A program made the position numbers and the translations under genes. Under the pieces are notes generated by a model. It worked only from the letters and a program-made list of their open reading frames with translations. It was not told where the DNA came from and made no database searches. Below, one piece after another: positions 36,338 through 40,273 of a stretch of 40,273 nt of DNA; position 1 is the first letter of the stretch, and each line of letters starts with the position of its first letter. The DNA is taken from assembly GCA_017555085.1 (NCBI GenBank), contig JAFZHD010000033.1:1-40273 (forward strand), given 5' to 3'. The stretch is from Muribaculaceae bacterium (GTDB lineage Bacteria; Bacteroidota; Bacteroidia; Bacteroidales; Muribaculaceae).

Positions 36338-39300
36338 ATGAAAAAGTTTAGTTTTATCATGCTGTTTTTGTTGTTAGCGGCAACATTTGCAGTTCAAGCC
36401 GGAACACAATTTGTTCCCAAAGAGTATATCTATGAGGGAGTTGGCAGTGATGCAAACAAGAGCTTCTATGTCTATTTTTATCAACTGTTTACCTACCCCG
36501 ATGAGATTACTACCAAAACCGACATCTCACAAATGGAGGGTATTACAATCGCTACATCTTCGGGCGACAATTCAATCATCAAATTGGCTGCCATAAACGC
36601 CCACATGAATCAAACGAGAATGCAACTCACTCGTTTGGGCGGTGTTAAAGGTGAAACTACATTCACAGTTTCTATTACCTATAATGGCGAAACTGTCACA
36701 AATACCTTCGTGGTGAAAGTGCCCGGATTGCAGACTTCTATGATTAAGTCATATATTGAACCTGATCAAGCCGAGCCACAAATTTATGACGTTATTGGCA
36801 ATTCCGCATTCTATAAATCTGACGAGAAAACTGCATGCACATTAACTCTTGACAATGCCGATGAATTAAAGCATGGTTCTGCCGAATTAGTTGACGGAGA
36901 AAATGGATATAAGGTTATTAAATACACCCTCAACGGCACTCCTCAGCAAATCGTTTCAGATGCAATCAAATATACCATTACTTTATCTGACAGCATCGAA
37001 GCGGCATCAAATAAAGTTATCGCTTATGCTACTCGCAACTGCTATGCTACAAAAATATTGGAATACCAACCCGCAGCAGGTCAATTCCGTAGCGAAGTGG
37101 CTTGGGACAATCCTCTCGAGTTTTTTCAAAATAGAGAAAGAGGTTTGAGCCTTGGAGCATTAGGCGGATATGTAGTACTAGGATTTGACCAACCGATTTA
37201 CAACAACCCACAAAACCCCTATGGCGTGGATTTCACTGTTGAGGGGAACTCATTTGTTGCAGCCGAAAAAGGCGTGTGGACAGAACCTGGTGCAGTGCAA
37301 GTAATGGAAGACAAGAACGGAAACGGTCTTCCTGATGATGGTGAATGGTATGAACTTGCTGGTAGCGACTACTGGTTAAGCACTACAAAACGAAATGTAG
37401 AACTCACCTACTATAACCCTCATTACAACGACCGTTACACCGTACCCTGGGCTATGAAATGGGAAGAAAACGGTGAAACTAAATATGAATATGGAGCTGT
37501 GGTAACAAACAGTTTCCACAAACACACATTCTACCCCGATTATTTCTATAATCAAGATAACCCCGACGAATCGATGCGTTGGTATAACCCAAGCGTGTCA
37601 CGCGACTCTATAACATTCACTGGCATGACCAATATTCGCGGTTGCATTGATATGCGTTCACCAAGTTATATCGAATTCTATTCTTATTCAGGATTTGGAT
37701 ATTGCGACAATAAAGGATTTGTGAAAGATGATGCACGTATCGCACAAAATCCTTATGGCCGTCCGTCTCTTGGCGAAACTGCAGGTGATGGTATGGACAT
37801 CAGTTGGGCTGTTGACAAAGACGGCAACTATGTCGACCTTGAAAAAATTGATTTTGTAAAAGTATATACCGCCGGACAAGTTATTGCAGGTTGGCTTGGC
37901 GAATGGTCAACCGAAGTATTGGATTGTGCTATTACACTCCCCGACCCCGAATATATGCCACAAGATTATTATTACAATTATGTGGGCATCACTCAATTGC
38001 AAGTTCCACTCGGACACACATGTCAATATGAAGGTTTCTTATTCAAAAATGGTCGTCCTGTAAAAGATGCTGCTCAACGTTGGTGGCTATCTCTCGACAA
38101 AGAGGGTCTCATAACCGACGGCGCTGATGCAATTGCCGAAATCGATAACACAGGTTTCCTTACTGCTAAAGGAAAAGGAACAGTGTGGGTACACTTCTCG
38201 GCAATGGACGGCATTCCTGAAGAAGCATTTGAGGTATCGGTGTGCAACCTTACAGCTGTAGTCATCAGCCTTGAAGGAAATACCGGATCTGATAGCGAAG
38301 CATTGTCGTGTGTAGTTGGCGAACGAGTTTACATCAACGTTGAAAGTGAAGATGAAAACACTGAAAATGTAAACGAAACAAAATCAAATCGCTTTATATA
38401 CGACAATTATACTTGGTTGAATAGCAACCCCGAAGTGGGTACAATAGACAACGGTAATTTCATCGCTTTGAAGCCCGGCTCAACCATTCTTACTGCTGTA
38501 TCTGGTATTAATCCAACTTTGAGCGATCAAATCACTATTACGGTTCTTGACATTCCAGAAATCACCGCAACACCTTTACAAATTGCAGCAAGTAGCCCCA
38601 CTGGAGAATTGCTCAACAGCGACATTTTCTCAACAGGCAACGGAGCTACTGTGTATATGGACAAGGTAACTGCGAAAAAAGGGTTGGCAAATGTTTCACT
38701 TTACAACAACCACCTTTTTTATCAATTTATCGAAGGCGAATATCTCACCGATGTTCTCGTGTTTGAGGTAACTTGCTATGGTCAACATAAAACTATTGAA
38801 GTGCCCATCACATACGGTCCTTACAACTTGGCTACTCGCAAAAAAATGTTGATGATTAATGGCACCGATGAAAATGGCACCGAAATAGGCTTAGCTCAAC
38901 TCCAAGGTATTGATGCCGAAACATTTGAATGCAAAACATACGTTGAAGAGCTTGCAAATGAGCCAACTACCAAAGAATTCCCAACTGAGAGCATTCTTCC
39001 TGATGGTGCTTACGCCTACCTCACCCAAGGCACTGCACTCACCCGCTATGATGTTGAATGGGGCAAAACTATTGCAAACGCAACTTTGACTTCTGAAGAC
39101 AAGCATCAACTTGCAACCTACAAAGATAAAGTACTTGTTGGCGACGGCGACTCTCTCAAAGTATTCTACCGCACCGATCTTGAAGCATTCAAATCAATTA
39201 AGTTGAACGGCACAATCAAGCAATTAGTTCTCGACGGCGATGTTGCATATATCTTGTGCGCGAAAGATGACAACGCAATGATGAACAAGATTAATCTTGC

Positions 39301-40273
39301 AACATGGGCGTTAACCGAAACCAACTTAGAGATTGACGGCGGCAACAATGCATCGGGAATGTTTCTCCACAATGGCAAACTTTATATTGCTACCGGTGAA
39401 GTAAATGGCGAAGCCGCTTCAATGGCTGTATTTAATCCATCGGACAACTCAAGCACTGTAGTATCGGCACCTTTCGAGGGCAATATAATTGTTCCCCATA
39501 GTGTTTCAGCACTTGCCGGCAACAATATTATAGTGTCACGCGGTTGCGGTTTTATCGCTTATAATCTTGAAACCGAATCATTCGGCGACGAAACAATGAT
39601 GATTTTCAACGAAATGATGGTCCCCACTGTAGCCGTTGGCGAAACTAGCGACTCATGCGAACGCTTCTACGTTGGCTACTCACAAGGTATGGCTATGTTT
39701 GAATCATCTGACTTAGCTCAACCAGTGATGACATTCAATGCGATTCCTTCGGCAATGAGCATGATGGCTGCTACTTCTCAAAACGAAGCTCCAACAGTCA
39801 AGAAAGCATATAGCTATACTTCTGCTATCTACGAACGCGCAACATCGGTAAAAAGCTGCACTGCAGCCAAATTAACCACATGCTTTAACGACGCAGAAGG
39901 CACTGACACCGACAACATTACAATGTATATTCGTGAAGATTATGACTGGCTCGATTTAACTTACGCTACTAACGGCAACATCACCCCCAAAGTGAAATTT
40001 ACTGGCGATGTTGATACTAAAACCGAGTTTGTTTTCACTTTGGAATGTATCGACAAAAATGGAGCATCGGCCAAGACTACAGCTACATTATACATCACTC
40101 CCCGCATTTATCGCCCCGAAATCGCAGATATTTCAATCGAGATTGAATCTGCCGAAAACAATCCCAATGCATCTATTGCAATTGCCGATATATTCAACTA
40201 CACCAATTCAACCTCGAACTTGACTTTCAAAACCGAAATCACCAACATTGACAATCGCGTTTTGATTACTGAT
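36338..40273 (+). CDS. Giant secreted multidomain protein, partial (3' end beyond the window)
   Basis: ATG at 36338, 1 bp after the previous stop, opens a frame with 1312 codons and no stop up to the last base. The first 21 residues (MKKFSFIMLFLLLAATFAVQA) are a signal peptide without a lipobox. Order of parts: an Ig-like N-terminal region (about 25-235); a module from 242 (EYQPAAGQF) to about 540, homologous to residues 121-409 of the upstream lipoprotein and sharing a DKNGNGLPDD loop (325-334) plus an EWYELAGSDYW segment; two Big_2-like Ig repeats (cores IDNTGFLTAKGKGTVWV about 602-618 and VGTIDNGNFIALKPGSTILT about 701-720); a propeller-like part (about 835-1140) rich in short beta repeats; then NEAPTVKK (1149-1156) and a further Ig-like domain. 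A C-terminal sorting domain may lie beyond the window. It belongs to the riboswitch-controlled B12 operon. Function inferred only from context. Confidence 0.9.
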   Translation, partial: MKKFSFIMLFLLLAATFAVQAGTQFVPKEYIYEGVGSDANKSFYVYFYQLFTYPDEITTKTDISQMEGITIATSSGDNSIIKLAAINAHMNQTRMQLTRLGGVKGETTFTVSITYNGETVTNTFVVKVPGLQTSMIKSYIEPDQAEPQIYDVIGNSAFYKSDEKTACTLTLDNADELKHGSAELVDGENGYKVIKYTLNGTPQQIVSDAIKYTITLSDSIEAASNKVIAYATRNCYATKILEYQPAAGQFRSEVAWDNPLEFFQNRERGLSLGALGGYVVLGFDQPIYNNPQNPYGVDFTVEGNSFVAAEKGVWTEPGAVQVMEDKNGNGLPDDGEWYELAGSDYWLSTTKRNVELTYYNPHYNDRYTVPWAMKWEENGETKYEYGAVVTNSFHKHTFYPDYFYNQDNPDESMRWYNPSVSRDSITFTGMTNIRGCIDMRSPSYIEFYSYSGFGYCDNKGFVKDDARIAQNPYGRPSLGETAGDGMDISWAVDKDGNYVDLEKIDFVKVYTAGQVIAGWLGEWSTEVLDCAITLPDPEYMPQDYYYNYVGITQLQVPLGHTCQYEGFLFKNGRPVKDAAQRWWLSLDKEGLITDGADAIAEIDNTGFLTAKGKGTVWVHFSAMDGIPEEAFEVSVCNLTAVVISLEGNTGSDSEALSCVVGERVYINVESEDENTENVNETKSNRFIYDNYTWLNSNPEVGTIDNGNFIALKPGSTILTAVSGINPTLSDQITITVLDIPEITATPLQIAASSPTGELLNSDIFSTGNGATVYMDKVTAKKGLANVSLYNNHLFYQFIEGEYLTDVLVFEVTCYGQHKTIEVPITYGPYNLATRKKMLMINGTDENGTEIGLAQLQGIDAETFECKTYVEELANEPTTKEFPTESILPDGAYAYLTQGTALTRYDVEWGKTIANATLTSEDKHQLATYKDKVLVGDGDSLKVFYRTDLEAFKSIKLNGTIKQLVLDGDVAYILCAKDDNAMMNKINLATWALTETNLEIDGGNNASGMFLHNGKLYIATGEVNGEAASMAVFNPSDNSSTVVSAPFEGNIIVPHSVSALAGNNIIVSRGCGFIAYNLETESFGDETMMIFNEMMVPTVAVGETSDSCERFYVGYSQGMAMFESSDLAQPVMTFNAIPSAMSMMAATSQNEAPTVKKAYSYTSAIYERATSVKSCTAAKLTTCFNDAEGTDTDNITMYIREDYDWLDLTYATNGNITPKVKFTGDVDTKTEFVFTLECIDKNGASAKTTATLYITPRIYRPEIADISIEIESAENNPNASIAIADIFNYTNSTSNLTFKTEITNIDNRVLITD

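Overview
The window is a contiguous piece of a Bacteroidales chromosome, possibly Muribaculaceae (family inferred from overall feel, order well supported). The evidence is the Bacteroidetes promoter signature (TTTG, 17-19 nt, TAnnTTTG) at several genes, a gliding-type lipoprotein GldH, a Bacteroidetes-style B12 locus, meso-DAP dehydrogenase, and signal peptides and lipoboxes typical of the group. No phage, transposon, integrase or CRISPR array was seen.

Left part (about 97-10024, all minus strand): a cell division pair (zapB-like coiled coil and zapA), a structured intergenic element with an intrinsic terminator, and then a tightly packed run rny, ricT, gldH, HAD phosphatase, M24 aminopeptidase, CCA-adding enzyme and a secreted protein of unknown function. 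Neighbouring genes overlap or are at most 19 bp apart, so they are probably co-transcribed. RNase Y sits next to RicT, its known partner in Bacillus. A cardiolipin synthase lies upstream of this block.

Middle part (10130-19650): ribosomal operon rpsF-rpsR-rplI with a clear terminator, a divergent NhaC-type antiporter, an operon of AGCS symporter, lgt and a PaaI-like thioesterase, meso-DAP dehydrogenase, the acetate operon pta-ackA, and rplS. Several strong intrinsic terminators punctuate these units.

19814-24679 is a small five-gene surface-glycan locus on the minus strand (flippase, GT2 glycosyltransferase, nucleotidyltransferase-fold protein, a protein with a ParB-like motif, hexapeptide acyltransferase). 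Next to it, on the plus strand, lies a compact tRNA operon (two identical tRNA-Gly(GCC) and one tRNA-Leu(GAG)) with a clear promoter and terminator. A second NhaC-type antiporter and an M16 zinc protease follow.

The right end (29697-40273) is the most interesting region. A promoter and a cobalamin riboswitch precede an operon of a BtuB-type TonB receptor, a BtuG-like beta-propeller lipoprotein, a PKD-like lipoprotein, a second secreted propeller protein with a C-terminal sorting-like domain, and a giant secreted multidomain protein. The giant reading frame starts at 36338 and runs open off the end of the window (1312 codons, no stop). It contains a module that also forms most of the third gene's lipoprotein, followed by Ig-like repeats and a propeller-Ig segment resembling the fourth gene. 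The operon therefore looks like a B12 capture apparatus in which binding modules have been duplicated and shuffled between lipid-anchored and non-lipidated secreted proteins.
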